DNA from: Magnetococcales bacterium
Lineage (GTDB): Bacteria > Pseudomonadota > Magnetococcia > Magnetococcales > UBA8363
Direction of reading: 5' to 3'
Assembly (NCBI GenBank): GCA_015660855.1
Contig: JACSDG010000089.1
Coordinates: 1-35,271 of the forward strand
DNA length: 35,271 nt
Part shown: in pieces, positions 7,745-16,520 of the stretch
How positions within the stretch are numbered: the stretch's first letter is position 1
Layout: every line of letters starts with the position of its first letter
Program-made: the position numbers and the translations under genes
The notes under the pieces: model-generated
What the model was told of the DNA's origin: nothing
The model's input: only the letters and a program-made list of their open reading frames with translations
Database searches by the model: none

Positions 7745-8530
7745 TTACCAAGTCTTAGGCACAAAGCTTTCGTCGTTGGCGATGCGGACCGTTTCTCCCG
7801 ACTGAGCGATAACGAACAATCCCCTGTTCATGGCAAATTGGTCCGCATCGGCGTCAATGACGATTCCCGCCACCGCGCCGTAGACCGTACAATCGGCATA
7901 ACGGGGAAAGAAACGCTTGAATTTCTTCAGACGTTCCAGATGGTCACGTACATCTTCCACCCTGAGATTACTCTTCACCTCGACCAGGACCGCTGCGACC
8001 GTGTTGGCTACCAGCAAGTCGATTTCCATGTTCTGGCCGTCAAGATTTTTCCGCGCTCGCGAAAATACCTCATCCACCTGAATGCCACGCTTCGTGAACA
8101 TGTCGATGCAGGCGGGTGCGATCATTTTTTCCACAAACTCGCCCCAGCGGCTACCCAACTGGCCGATCTGCCGGGAAACTTCCTTGACGACACGCTCAGT
8201 TTCCTGGAATCTCCGGTCTGTTTCCTCACCGCTTTCTCGCAGGATGCGCCGGGTTTCCTCAAAGTCTCGGTCACTCTTTTCCCTTGATTCCTGGAAACGT
8301 CGGTCCCATTCCCGTTTGGATTGCTCCCATTCCCGCTTGGATTGCTCCCTTTTCGACTCCCACTCCCGCTTAGAGTCCTGCATTTCCTGCTCTGACTTTC
8401 GTTTCGAGTCCTGCATTTCCTGCTCTGACTTTCGTTTCAAGTCCTGCATTTCCCGCTCTGACTCCTGAAACAGGCGGTTGGTCTCCTGGAAAAGCTTCCA
8501 AATATCGTCGATGGTCACTGTTTGAGACAT
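7745..8530 (-). CDS. Coiled-coil protein with C-terminal PD-(D/E)XK-like domain (DUF3782-like)
   Basis: A 261-residue protein. Residues 10–120 form a long, highly charged coiled coil built from near-identical repeats (KSEQEMQDSKR, QSKREWE). Residues 125–255 form a compact domain with NMEIDLLVANTVAAVLVEVKS, the D…ExK arrangement of PD-(D/E)XK nuclease-like folds. The closing FVIAQSGETVRIANDESFVPKTW is typical of DUF3782-type proteins. Many such proteins are uncharacterised and common in genomes of filamentous or magnetotactic bacteria; DNA cleavage is not established for them. It lies upstream of the DUF2442 gene and downstream of the carbamoyltransferase on the same strand. Confidence 0.75.
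   Translation of the reverse strand: MSQTVTIDDIWKLFQETNRLFQESEREMQDLKRKSEQEMQDSKRKSEQEMQDSKREWESKREQSKREWEQSKREWDRRFQESREKSDRDFEETRRILRESGEETDRRFQETERVVKEVSRQIGQLGSRWGEFVEKMIAPACIDMFTKRGIQVDEVFSRARKNLDGQNMEIDLLVANTVAAVLVEVKSNLRVEDVRDHLERLKKFKRFFPRYADCTVYGAVAGIVIDADADQFAMNRGLFVIAQSGETVRIANDESFVPKTW
8373..8471 (-). repeat. Three in-frame 33-bp tandem repeats
   Basis: Three consecutive 33-bp units, each beginning (G/A)AGTCCTGCATTTCC on the plus strand. The first two are identical and the third diverges at its end. They encode the 11-residue coiled-coil unit of the nuclease-like protein. Shorter 21-bp units (TTGGATTGCTCCCATTCCCG) follow between about 8300 and 8350. Unit lengths divisible by three keep the frame, so copy number can vary without breaking the gene. 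Confidence 0.85.
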
Positions 8531-8656
8531 GGTCTTTGGTTCCCCAGAAGGTTTTGATCACTCTGCAAACCGTTGCTCCAGTTTATCAGAATTTCTTTGT
8601 TTGGAGGAGACCTGGTATGGACCGTGTCGGCAGCTCAGGGCAATCGTATTCAAATT

Positions 8657-10444
8657 TCATTTCCCAGGTTTAGAAACAAGCCAATTTTCCAGTAGCAAAT
8701 GATCCAATCCTGAGCGTAAAAATGTTGATATGGCATCTTCCGGGGTATGCACGATGGGTTCGCCATGGAGATTGAAGGAAGTATTGAGCAAGGCTCCCAC
8801 ACCCGTTTCCTCGGCGAAGGCAGATAACAGGGCATGGTAGCCAGGGTTGGCCTCGCGATGGACCGCATGGGGACGGGAGGTGTGGTCGTAGGGATGCAAC
8901 GCCCCCATCATGTCTCGCTGACCTGCCGCTGTGGAATCGAAGGCCAGGGTCATAAAATCACCCTGAAGGTTTTTCGGATTGATCACATAATCCGGCATCC
9001 GTTCAGCCAAAACGCTGGAGGCAAAGGGCATCCAAAAATCCCTTTGTTTAATCATTTCGTTGATGGTTCGCACCACCTCTCGCGGCCTGGGGTCGGCAAG
9101 GATGGATCGATTTCCCAAAGCACGCTGGCCAAATTCCGCCCTCCCGGCAAACCTGCCTACCACGCGCCCCATGGCCAGAAGTTGCGCCACCCGTGACAAC
9201 GCTACGGTCTCGACGCGGCACCCCTCTAGCCCCTCCATCCGCTCCAATAGTCGCTTGATTGCGGCATCGTCGAAGGAAGGACCAAGATAGACCGTGGACA
9301 TGGGACGACACCCCTCGATGGTTTCAGCGGGAACCTCCGCGAATTCCACCGCCACCTTGCAGGCCGCACCAATGGCAAGGGATTCATCCCCCGATCCTGG
9401 CGGGACATACAGGCTTTCGACATCCGACCTTTCCCAGACCACCTTGTTGGCCTTGATGTTCATGGCCACACCACCCGTCATGACCACATGCCCACAACCC
9501 GTTTCCCTGACCCCGTTGCCTACCCATTGCGACAATAATTCCTCGGTCCGTTTTTGTACCCCCCAGGCGATCCCGTCAAAACGCATCCCCTCCAGCTTGT
9601 CCTTGAAGTGGAAAAAATGATCCCTGGGTTTGACTCGATAGGAAAAACCCAACCCATCCACCTGGAGGGTTTCGGCAAAGACATCGTAGGCGGCAGCACC
9701 ATACTTGGGATTGCCATACGGGGCCAACCCCATGGTTTTGAAAGCATGTTCAAACTGTTTCATTCCCAGCAGCAAGGTGGCATACCGATAGATGCGACCG
9801 ATATTGCATTGATTGGTTCGATGCAACGCCCGCAACGGTTGTCCGCGTGGCCCAAACCAAACGCTGCCATTCACCCCATCGCCCGCCCCATCGGCAGCAA
9901 ATATCACCAAATCCTGTTCCAAACGCCGGGGATGGACCATGAAGGCATACCAGGCATGGCAGGTGTGGTGGTCATAAACCGTGATCCGGTCACGCGGCAA
10001 ACCAAAAAAACGTTCATGATGCCGCAACCTGGCTTCAAGCATTCCCTCGCTGTCATCTTCGTCCTTGATCAATGCCGAATCGTAGACGAATCGAGAGACG
10101 TCCACCTTGTCTTTAAATACATCCATGTACACGGGGCGACGCCCTTCAAACAGACGCGGTTTCCAATAGTCATTCTGCTCGCGCCAAAAATCCCGAATGG
10201 AAAACACTTCCCTGGGAATCCAAAAATATTTAGGCGGCAGATGCATGGTGGAAATCGCCAAACGCTGGATGTCGCCCTTGGTGACACCCCCCAGGGCAAG
10301 ACACTCTTCGATGGCTTTGAAAGGAAAACCTGAGCGGGTCGTCTGTCGTGCAGGTCGATCCTCACTGATGGCGGCAACAAGTTTGCCATCCATCAACAGG
10401 GCGGCACTGGCATTATGTCCTTCATTGACACCAAGAATGATCAT
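8657..10444 (-). CDS. NodU/CmcH-family O-carbamoyltransferase
   Basis: A 595-residue carbamoyltransferase. The N-terminal kinase-like YrdC-partner fold has GVNEGHNASAAL at residues 5–16, DHHTCHA at 158–164 and DGAGDG at 185–190, matching the metal- and nucleotide-binding sites of the family. The C-terminal domain carries EFGQRALGNRSILADPR and ALLNTSFNLHGEPIV. The family transfers a carbamoyl group from carbamoyl phosphate, via carbamoyl-adenylate, to a hydroxyl of a sugar or antibiotic. Here a surface-glycan substrate is likely given the sugar genes in the window, but it is not shown. The length fits the family. About 150 bases separate it from etfA upstream, so it may have its own promoter. 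Confidence 0.9.
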   Translation of the reverse strand: MIILGVNEGHNASAALLMDGKLVAAISEDRPARQTTRSGFPFKAIEECLALGGVTKGDIQRLAISTMHLPPKYFWIPREVFSIRDFWREQNDYWKPRLFEGRRPVYMDVFKDKVDVSRFVYDSALIKDEDDSEGMLEARLRHHERFFGLPRDRITVYDHHTCHAWYAFMVHPRRLEQDLVIFAADGAGDGVNGSVWFGPRGQPLRALHRTNQCNIGRIYRYATLLLGMKQFEHAFKTMGLAPYGNPKYGAAAYDVFAETLQVDGLGFSYRVKPRDHFFHFKDKLEGMRFDGIAWGVQKRTEELLSQWVGNGVRETGCGHVVMTGGVAMNIKANKVVWERSDVESLYVPPGSGDESLAIGAACKVAVEFAEVPAETIEGCRPMSTVYLGPSFDDAAIKRLLERMEGLEGCRVETVALSRVAQLLAMGRVVGRFAGRAEFGQRALGNRSILADPRPREVVRTINEMIKQRDFWMPFASSVLAERMPDYVINPKNLQGDFMTLAFDSTAAGQRDMMGALHPYDHTSRPHAVHREANPGYHALLSAFAEETGVGALLNTSFNLHGEPIVHTPEDAISTFLRSGLDHLLLENWLVSKPGK

Positions 10445-10593
10445 CGGACCGTTCCATCATGATAAAAAGTCGTTGTATCTTCGCAGCCCCCAAAAGCGAA
10501 AAAGCTTCACCGCACCGAAAACCAAAGCCTACTCCTGTTGCTTCTGCATCTCAAGTCAAGGCTGTCCCAGGCCTTCGACATCCTTGCTGCTGT

Positions 10594-11541
10594 CTACCGT
10601 CCTTTTTTCCGGGCCAGGATCGCCTCTCCCAAACGGGGAGCGGCATCGAAAAGATCGGCTACCAGGGAATAATCGGCCACCGCGTGCAGGGGGGCGTTTG
10701 GATCATGATTGATGGCGACAATGATTCCCGCATCCTTGATGCCGGCCAAGTGTTGAATGGCCCCCGAAATTCCCAGGCCGATATAGAGATCTGGAGCCAC
10801 AATTTGTCCGGTCTGGCCAATTTGAAGATCACTGGAGGCAAGCCCCGCATCCACCGCCCCACGGGTTGCCCCCACCGCTCCCCCCAGTTGATCGGCCAAA
10901 GCCTCCACGGCAGCAAAGCTGTGCGCCGATTCCAACCCCTGCCCTCCCGCCACAATGACGGCAGCCTCGGATAAATCGGGCCTTTGGTTTGGCGATGACC
11001 GATAACCTTGATGCCGTCCCGACACAACCGCCGCGGGCAAGGACACCTCCAAAACAGGAGCCAGGGCGTGGATTGTAGCGGCTGGGGCAAAAGCGGTGGG
11101 GCGAACGGTTAACAGTGCCGGAAATTTTTTTAAAATCACCCGCGCCACAGCCTGCCCCGCATACACCGGTCGAGTGCAAACGTCGGGAGCCAAAATGGCG
11201 TTGACCTGGGTGACCGGAGAAATTTCCAACAGCCCCCCCACCCGGGGAATCAGATCGGCCCCAAAGGCATCATGAACTGCCAAAATCCAGCGATAATCCC
11301 CCGCCATCCCCTGGATGAGCCAAGCCAGATTTTCTGTCGATGGGGGAAAAGCATCGCTGTGGTTAACCAGAAGGACCGCATCAACCCCCTGAATCCGGCG
11401 ACCCGCCTCCGCTTTTTCCCCACTCCTGGATCCAGCCGCCAACAGGTCTACCCGCCCCAACAAAGTTCCCGCCGCAACGGCACGGGCCGTCAACGCCGAC
11501 GGACCACCCAGGCGATCACTGGCAAGCACCAAAACCTTCAA
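10594..11541 (-). CDS. etfA: Electron transfer flavoprotein alpha subunit
   Basis: A 315-residue ETF alpha subunit (FixB-like). The C-terminal FAD-binding domain is clear: VGATRGAVDAG, then QIGQTGQIVAPDLYIGLGISGAIQHLAG, and VAINHDPNAPLHAVADYSLVADL. With EtfB it forms the cytosolic FAD- and AMP-containing heterodimer that carries electrons from acyl-CoA and related dehydrogenases to ETF-quinone oxidoreductase. It starts at TTG, and the TTGA overlap with the etfB stop implies translational coupling. ETF-QO is not in the window. The redox operon context (osmC, dsbA) is unusual but the subunit pair itself is ordinary. Confidence 0.94.
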   Translation of the reverse strand: MKVLVLASDRLGGPSALTARAVAAGTLLGRVDLLAAGSRSGEKAEAGRRIQGVDAVLLVNHSDAFPPSTENLAWLIQGMAGDYRWILAVHDAFGADLIPRVGGLLEISPVTQVNAILAPDVCTRPVYAGQAVARVILKKFPALLTVRPTAFAPAATIHALAPVLEVSLPAAVVSGRHQGYRSSPNQRPDLSEAAVIVAGGQGLESAHSFAAVEALADQLGGAVGATRGAVDAGLASSDLQIGQTGQIVAPDLYIGLGISGAIQHLAGIKDAGIIVAINHDPNAPLHAVADYSLVADLFDAAPRLGEAILARKKGR

Positions 11542-12278
11542 GGGAGAACCCCCGCCTGATCCAATTGTTCAGCCAATTCTTCCACCGAAGCCACCCGTCG
11601 CCCAGAGGAACGTTGAACCGGCGGGCCATAATAAAGAATTTCCCAGGATGGGTCGGCGGATTGAGGCAACACACGAATTTCCAACGGTTTGGAACGTGCC
11701 TTCATGATGTTGGGCAGACTGGCATAACGTGGGGTGTTCAATCCCAGATCGCAACTGACGACCGCCGGCAATGGCAATCGCAAAAGTTGCCCCCCCCCAT
11801 CCACCTCCCGTACCACCTCCCCATACCCACGGACCAGACCAAACCGGGAAACGCAAGTCGCTTGGGGCCAGCCCAGAATTCCCGCCGTCATGGGTCCCGT
11901 CACCCCCCAATCGTGATCAACCCCCTGACGACCCAATAAAATCAAACCGACAGCCTCGCGAATGGCACAGGCAGCCAAAGCTTTTGCCACCTGCAAAGGT
12001 TCCAAGACGGAGTCGGTCCGAAGCAATATGGCCCGATCCGCCCCCATGGCCAAGGCTGTGCGTAACGATCCCTCCCATACTAAAGGACCAACGCTTACCG
12101 CCACCACTTCCGCCACCAATCCCTGTTCCTTTAGCCCGATAGCCGCCTCCAGGGCAATTTCGTCAAAAGGGTTGATGACCCCTCCTACCCCTTCCCGCTG
12201 CACACTTTCATCCCCAGCGGCGACATGAACCGCAACGGCCGGATCTCCCACCTCCTTGAGGGCTACCAAAACCTTCAC
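11538..12278 (-). CDS. etfB: Electron transfer flavoprotein beta subunit
   Basis: A 246-residue ETF beta subunit (FixA-like). Landmarks are MKVLVALKEV at the start, GVINPFDEIALEAAIGLKE near residue 33, the AMP-binding region with ALAMGADRAILL and LILLGRQGVDHDWGVTGPMTAGILGWP, and the signature LNTPRYASLPNIMKARSKPLE near residue 190, which contains the dehydrogenase recognition loop. It pairs with the overlapping etfA. The start is GTG, overlapping the dsbA stop as GTGA. Compared with common EtfB, the adenine-binding NxxD/Q area is conserved and no disruption is seen. Confidence 0.94.
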   Translation of the reverse strand: MKVLVALKEVGDPAVAVHVAAGDESVQREGVGGVINPFDEIALEAAIGLKEQGLVAEVVAVSVGPLVWEGSLRTALAMGADRAILLRTDSVLEPLQVAKALAACAIREAVGLILLGRQGVDHDWGVTGPMTAGILGWPQATCVSRFGLVRGYGEVVREVDGGGQLLRLPLPAVVSCDLGLNTPRYASLPNIMKARSKPLEIRVLPQSADPSWEILYYGPPVQRSSGRRVASVEELAEQLDQAGVLP

Positions 12279-12904
12279 CGTGAGGCCAAAGCCTCAACAA
12301 TCGCAAGCAACCGCTTGGCATCTCCCTTGGCATGGCTGCCGAAGGAAACCAAATATTTGCCGTTGACCACGAGTGTCGGCGTCCCGGTGACTCCGTAGGC
12401 TTTTTGCAGACTCAACGCTTGGCTCACCTTGGTGGAAACGCCGAAAGATTGCAGCTGCGCCTTGAGTTTTTCCGGATCCAGACCGGCATCTTCGGCAATG
12501 AATCCGACTTCATTGATGTTTTCAATATTCATGTTGGTGACAAACTGGGCCTTGAAGATGGCACCCTTCATCTGCGGACCATGCCCCAAAAATTCGGCGG
12601 CAAAAAATAAACGCAGGGGCAGATCGGTCTGCCGTCCCCAAAAAACCGGCAGCGACCGGTATTGATAGCGATCCCCGTTATTTTTCAACCAGGCCTCGAT
12701 GTGGGAATGGAGATCAAAGCAGTGGGGACACTTGAAGTTAAAAACTTCCACCACTTCCGGCTTGCCGGCTGGGGAAGGGACCGGCGGGACGATGGGGGCA
12801 TAGTCAATCCCGGGTTGGGGATTGACTGTCTCTGCGCCCGCCTGGGCAACGCCCAGGGTCAAAGCCATGAACAACAAAGCGATGGTCCGCAACATCGACG
12901 CCAT
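12275..12904 (-). CDS. dsbA: DsbA-like periplasmic thiol:disulfide oxidoreductase
   Basis: A 209-residue exported thioredoxin-fold protein. A signal peptide covers residues 1–24 (hydrophobic LLFMALTLGVAQAGA). The active site is CPHC at residues 59–62, within EVFNFKCPHCFDLH. The cis-proline loop GVTGTPTLVV lies near residue 180, as in DsbA. It oxidises cysteine pairs in exported proteins and is reoxidised by DsbB, which is not seen here. A GGAGG site lies inside the end of osmC, so it is translated from the same transcript. Its substrates might include c-type cytochromes such as MamX, but this is speculative. Confidence 0.9.
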   Translation of the reverse strand: MASMLRTIALLFMALTLGVAQAGAETVNPQPGIDYAPIVPPVPSPAGKPEVVEVFNFKCPHCFDLHSHIEAWLKNNGDRYQYRSLPVFWGRQTDLPLRLFFAAEFLGHGPQMKGAIFKAQFVTNMNIENINEVGFIAEDAGLDPEKLKAQLQSFGVSTKVSQALSLQKAYGVTGTPTLVVNGKYLVSFGSHAKGDAKRLLAIVEALASR

Positions 12905-12906
12905 GA

Positions 12907-13332
12907 TCAGGCCTCCATGATTTTAAAAGTGGTTTGTATTTTAGCGGTTTTGCCAAGCATGGCCGAAGCCGAACAGTAGGTTTCTTCGGAAAGCTGGATG
13001 GCCCGGGCCACCGCCTTTTCGGGAATCCCTTTGCCCGTCACGACAAAATGAACGGTGATGGCAGTAAAAACTTTAGGATCGGTCTGAGCGCGCGTCGCCT
13101 CAAGGGTGGCAACACAGTCCCGAACGTCGTGTCGTCCTTTCCGCAGGATGGAAATGACATCGACGCTGGCGCATCCCCCCAGCCCCATAAGGACCAGTTC
13201 CATGGGGCGTATCCCCATGTCCCGCCCCCCAAAAGATTCATGGGCATCCATGACCACCGTATGGCCCGATCCCGATTCCCCTAACAATTGCATGCCTTCG
13301 ATCAACTTGATGCGTGCCTGAACATCCGCCAT
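12907..13332 (-). CDS. OsmC/YhfA-family protein
   Basis: A 141-residue protein of the OsmC superfamily, YhfA branch. RPMELVLMGLGGCASVDVISIL places the first reactive cysteine at residue 54. EETYCSASAMLGKTAKI places the second at 120. OsmC proteins reduce organic hydroperoxides, while the YhfA branch is less defined. I chose the ATG with AAAGGGGAAA just upstream; the open frame continues 70 codons further but that stretch looks non-coding and overlaps the divergent promoter region. It heads the minus-strand operon osmC–dsbA–etfB–etfA, whose promoter should lie in the 13333–13579 gap. Confidence 0.85.
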   Translation of the reverse strand: MADVQARIKLIEGMQLLGESGSGHTVVMDAHESFGGRDMGIRPMELVLMGLGGCASVDVISILRKGRHDVRDCVATLEATRAQTDPKVFTAITVHFVVTGKGIPEKAVARAIQLSEETYCSASAMLGKTAKIQTTFKIMEA

Positions 13333-13579
13333 TGTTTTCCCCTTTAAGTGGTATGCCAAGGGTCGATACCATATTCTTTCATGAACCGGCCAGACCGCCA
13401 GTCCCCGCCCCCTTTTACACGCATTCTCCCCTGTCAGGAACCCCGTATTGATCAACCGGCCTTGATTTTTCCCATGCCGATGACCCGGATATGGATCAGC
13501 TCCTTTAAAGATCCATAACAATCGGCTAGACTGACACAAAGGCATGATCCAAGTCTATTTGTCAACGAGGTGGTCCCCC

Positions 13580-14680
13580 ATGAATACCGGCTGCGAAGGC
13601 GATCGAGACAAACTGGAACAATTTGTAAAAATGCTTGAAGGCCGCAAAGGGGAGCGTCACGCCGTCGTCATGCAGGATTTCCCCGATCCCGACGCCCTGT
13701 CCTGCGCCTGGGCTTATCGGCAGATTGTCGCCGGCATGGGGATCGAGGCCGATATGATCTATGGTGGCCGCATCAGTCATCAGGAAAATCTTGCCCTCAT
13801 CAATCTTCTCAAAATGGAGGTCATCGCCATCACTTCCGATCAATCCCTGGACAAAGATCGCTATCAGGGATCGGTATTCGTTGATAATCAGGGAACAACC
13901 TCCAACTTGGTGGACCGCTTGGAAAAAAACGGAGTCCCGGTGCTGGCCATCATCGACCATCATGCCCACCAGGACCGCCTGCAAGCTTTGTTTACGGACA
14001 TCCGCTCCGTGGGTGCCTGCGCCTCCATCCTGACCGATTATATCTCCCTGGGGGCTATGAGCCTTGTAGCATCCAATCTGCAGCACAAATATCTGGCCAC
14101 AGCCCTCATGCACGGCATCATCAGCGAAACCAGTTCCATGATCAAGGCCCAACCCATAGATTTTTTGGCAGCGGCCCGGTTGCAACCCTTTTACGACAAC
14201 GACCTTTTGGTGGAAATATTACATCAGCAACGTAGCCACAGAGGCATGGAAATCATTCGCATGGCTTTGGAAAATCGTGAAATTCGCGAAGGTTTTTGTT
14301 TGTCTGGCGTCGGATATCTGCGAGCCAGCGACCGGGATTCCATCCCCCAGGCTGCCGATTTTCTTTTGACCGAGGAGACCGTCCATACCGCCATCGTTTT
14401 TGGCATCGTCACCCACTCCAATGGTGAAGAGGTCATCAGCGGTTCCCTGAGGACCACCAAATCGGCCCTCAGTCCCGATACGTTCATCAAGGAAGGGTTG
14501 GGACGCACCACCACGGGTGCCTTCTACGGCGGTGGCAAAGCCTCTGCGGGTGGTTTTGAGATTCCTCTGGGATTTTTGTCAGGCTCCGAAGACGAAGACC
14601 TGGCCAAAATCAAGTGGGAAACCTACAACGCCAAAATCAGAAAAAAATTTTTCAGCAGCATCGGGATTGAGGGACACTGA
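13580..14680 (+). CDS. DHH/DHHA1-family phosphoesterase (NrnA-like)
   Basis: A 366-residue DHH-superfamily phosphoesterase. The DHH domain shows FPDPDALSCAWA at residues 34–45, DNQG near 102 and the IDHHAH motif at 125–130. The C-terminus has the DHHA1-type GRTTTGAFYGGGKASAGGFEIPLGF. NrnA relatives degrade short oligoribonucleotides and pAp or cyclic dinucleotides with Mn. In place of the usual HxxPDxDA the sequence reads MQDFPDPDAL, so the first metal-binding histidine appears to be glutamine. I start at the ATG preceded by GAGGTGG 7 bases upstream, rather than 12 codons earlier. The stop overlaps the lipA remnant start (TGATGG). Confidence 0.82.
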   Translation: MNTGCEGDRDKLEQFVKMLEGRKGERHAVVMQDFPDPDALSCAWAYRQIVAGMGIEADMIYGGRISHQENLALINLLKMEVIAITSDQSLDKDRYQGSVFVDNQGTTSNLVDRLEKNGVPVLAIIDHHAHQDRLQALFTDIRSVGACASILTDYISLGAMSLVASNLQHKYLATALMHGIISETSSMIKAQPIDFLAAARLQPFYDNDLLVEILHQQRSHRGMEIIRMALENREIREGFCLSGVGYLRASDRDSIPQAADFLLTEETVHTAIVFGIVTHSNGEEVISGSLRTTKSALSPDTFIKEGLGRTTTGAFYGGGKASAGGFEIPLGFLSGSEDEDLAKIKWETYNAKIRKKFFSSIGIEGH

Positions 14681-15416
14681 TGGTCGACAAACAGGGCATT
14701 CCAGGCTCCAAACCCCGCTGGCTCAAAGTCAAAGCCCCAGGATCTGCGGAATGTCTGGAAGTGGAACGCCTGCTCAAAGGGCTGAAACTTCACACCGTTT
14801 GCCAATCGGCTTCCTGTCCCAACCGGGGTCAATGCTGGGACAACCGCGAAGCGGCTTTCATGATCCTGGGCATTGGTACTGGGATTGAAACATGTCGTCA
14901 TCACCTCGGTCAATCGCGATGATCTTTTCGACGGGGGGGCCTCCCAGTTTGCCGCCTGCGTCAATGCCCTGCGCTCCACCACCGCACCGCCGTCGGTCGA
15001 AGTGTTGACCCCCGATTTTCAAGGGCGTGCCCAAAGCCTCGATCTGGTGCTGGACGCCCATCCGGAGGTGTTTAACCTTAACGTTGAAACCGTACCCCGT
15101 GCGGCTGTTGTCCCAGGCAACCGATCACGGCACAGTATCGGTCAAGTCGGGAATCATGCTGGGATTGGGGGAGGATCCCGAAGAAGTGGTGCAAACCCTG
15201 GATGATCTGCGCCGCAGTGGCGTCACCATGGTGACCATAGGGCAATATCTGCGTCCCGGTCCCACCCATCTGCCCGTGGAACGCTACGTCCCCCCCGACG
15301 AATTTGAACGCCTGGGAGAGACGGCCCGCAACATGGGGTTTTACAAGGTTGCCAGCCATCCCTTGGCCCGCTCATCCTTCCATGCCGAACGCCTGTTCCA
15401 TGGTCCATCCTCCTGA
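14680..15416 (+). pseudogene. lipA: lipA (lipoyl synthase) remnant with two internal deletions
   Basis: Lipoyl synthase inserts sulfur into octanoyl groups on E2/GcvH. The product is split over three frames. The first (14680–14870) keeps KPRWLKVK, HTVCQSASCPNRGQCW (auxiliary-cluster CX4CX5C) and AAFMILG. It then jumps to another frame at [20 protein letters not shown], missing about 35 residues that include the radical-SAM CX3CX2C motif. Near 15100, after [11 protein letters not shown], it shifts again to LLSQATDHG…[10 protein letters not shown], missing about 15 residues, and runs to RSSFHAE. Roughly 245 codons remain where the family has about 320. Lost residues are essential, so no active enzyme can be made unless this is an assembly error. 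Confidence 0.85.
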
Positions 15417-16059
15417 GAACACGCATCCCTATGACCTTATGCGTCTGGGACAGATGGATTATGCCCAGGCCCTGGCCATTCAACAACAACGGGTGGAAAC
15501 CCTGATTGCCCACGGTGGCCCCAATCTGCTCATGCTGTTGGAACACCCCCCGGTCTATACCATCGGTCGTTCCGGGAAATCTGGAGAAATCCTTGACGCC
15601 ATCCCCACCCGTGAACACATAAACATCATTGCCACCGACCGGGGTGGCCGGGTCACCTATCACGGACCGGGTCAGTTGGTCGCTTACGTCATTCGGGATC
15701 TCAGACCCGACACCGGACGAATTTTGGACCATGTGCGCCGCCTGGAGGAAACCATCATCGGCACCCTGGCCTGTTTTGGCATCCTGGGGACCAGGGAACG
15801 GGCCAACCCTGGGGTCTGGGTGGGAAATGAAAAAATTGCCGCCCTTGGGGTTCGCATTCGCCGGGGAATCACGTATCATGGGATCGCCATTAACCGAGAT
15901 CCCGACCTGGATCATTTTTCCGGGATCATCCCCTGCGGTATCAGGGATCGGGGCGTTACCTCCATGGCCCGGTTGGGGTTCAAAACCACGGCGGAGGAAT
16001 TGGAAGAGTGTTTACTGGCGGCTTTTGCAAAAGTTTTCGCTGCACGATGGACGCAATGA
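15400..16059 (+). CDS. lipB: Octanoyltransferase LipB
   Basis: A 219-residue octanoyl-[ACP]:protein transferase, the first step of de novo lipoate attachment. [18 protein letters not shown] at residues 81–98, [19 protein letters not shown] with the catalytic Lys145, and FSGIIPCGI with Cys179 are all present and in frame. The ATG overlaps the end of the lipA remnant by 17 bases, so translation was probably coupled to lipA. An intact LipB next to a broken LipA is odd: octanoylated proteins would accumulate unless another lipoyl synthase (LipA elsewhere, or LipS1/LipS2) exists. Confidence 0.93.
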   Translation: MVHPPENTHPYDLMRLGQMDYAQALAIQQQRVETLIAHGGPNLLMLLEHPPVYTIGRSGKSGEILDAIPTREHINIIATDRGGRVTYHGPGQLVAYVIRDLRPDTGRILDHVRRLEETIIGTLACFGILGTRERANPGVWVGNEKIAALGVRIRRGITYHGIAINRDPDLDHFSGIIPCGIRDRGVTSMARLGFKTTAEELEECLLAAFAKVFAARWTQ

Positions 16060-16076
16060 CCCAGGGATGATGATTC

Positions 16077-16517
16077 ATGAAAACGATTAAAACACCGTTG
16101 CTTGCCGCAGACATCATCATTGAGTTGGTGGATCGTGAAAACAATCCCATCGTGTTGATCGAACGAAAAAATCCACCTTACGGCTGGGCCATTCCTGGAG
16201 GGTTTGTCGATCCTGGCGAACGGGTGGAACAGGCAGCCAAACGTGAAGCCCTGGAGGAAACCGGATTATCGGTCACCCTGAAAACATTATTGGGCATCTA
16301 TTCCGATCCCAAACGCGATCCACGATTTCATACCGTCACCGCCCTTTATGTGGCCCAAGCTTGCGGAGAACCCCAGGCACAGGATGACGCCAGAAATGTG
16401 GCGATTCACGGGATTGACCAACTTCCGGACCGGCTCGCCTTTGATCATGATCTCCTGCTGCAAGATTATCTGTCCTGGCGTCGGGAGGGGCGTTTGGCAC
16501 CCCTCAGAGAGGATTGA
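16077..16517 (+). CDS. Nudix hydrolase
   Basis: A 146-residue Nudix-family pyrophosphohydrolase. The Nudix box spans residues 42–64: GFVDPGE, seven residues, then REALEETGL, with the metal-binding glutamates intact. PYGWAIPGGF before it is the usual entry to the box. Such ADP-ribose or nucleotide-sugar type pyrophosphatases act in the cytosol on X-diphosphate linked molecules; the substrate cannot be told. It starts 17 bases after lipB and ends 3 bases before the protease gene, in the same plus-strand run. Confidence 0.9.
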   Translation: MKTIKTPLLAADIIIELVDRENNPIVLIERKNPPYGWAIPGGFVDPGERVEQAAKREALEETGLSVTLKTLLGIYSDPKRDPRFHTVTALYVAQACGEPQAQDDARNVAIHGIDQLPDRLAFDHDLLLQDYLSWRREGRLAPLRED

Positions 16518-16520
16518 AGC

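Noticed and set aside
8280-8471. CRISPR-like or satellite array
   Set aside because: Units are directly adjacent without spacers, are multiples of three and encode a coiled coil in frame.
13333-13545. Extended N-terminus of the OsmC-like protein
   Set aside because: The extra 71 codons overlap the divergent promoter region, show no homology pattern, and a good ribosome site precedes the shorter start.
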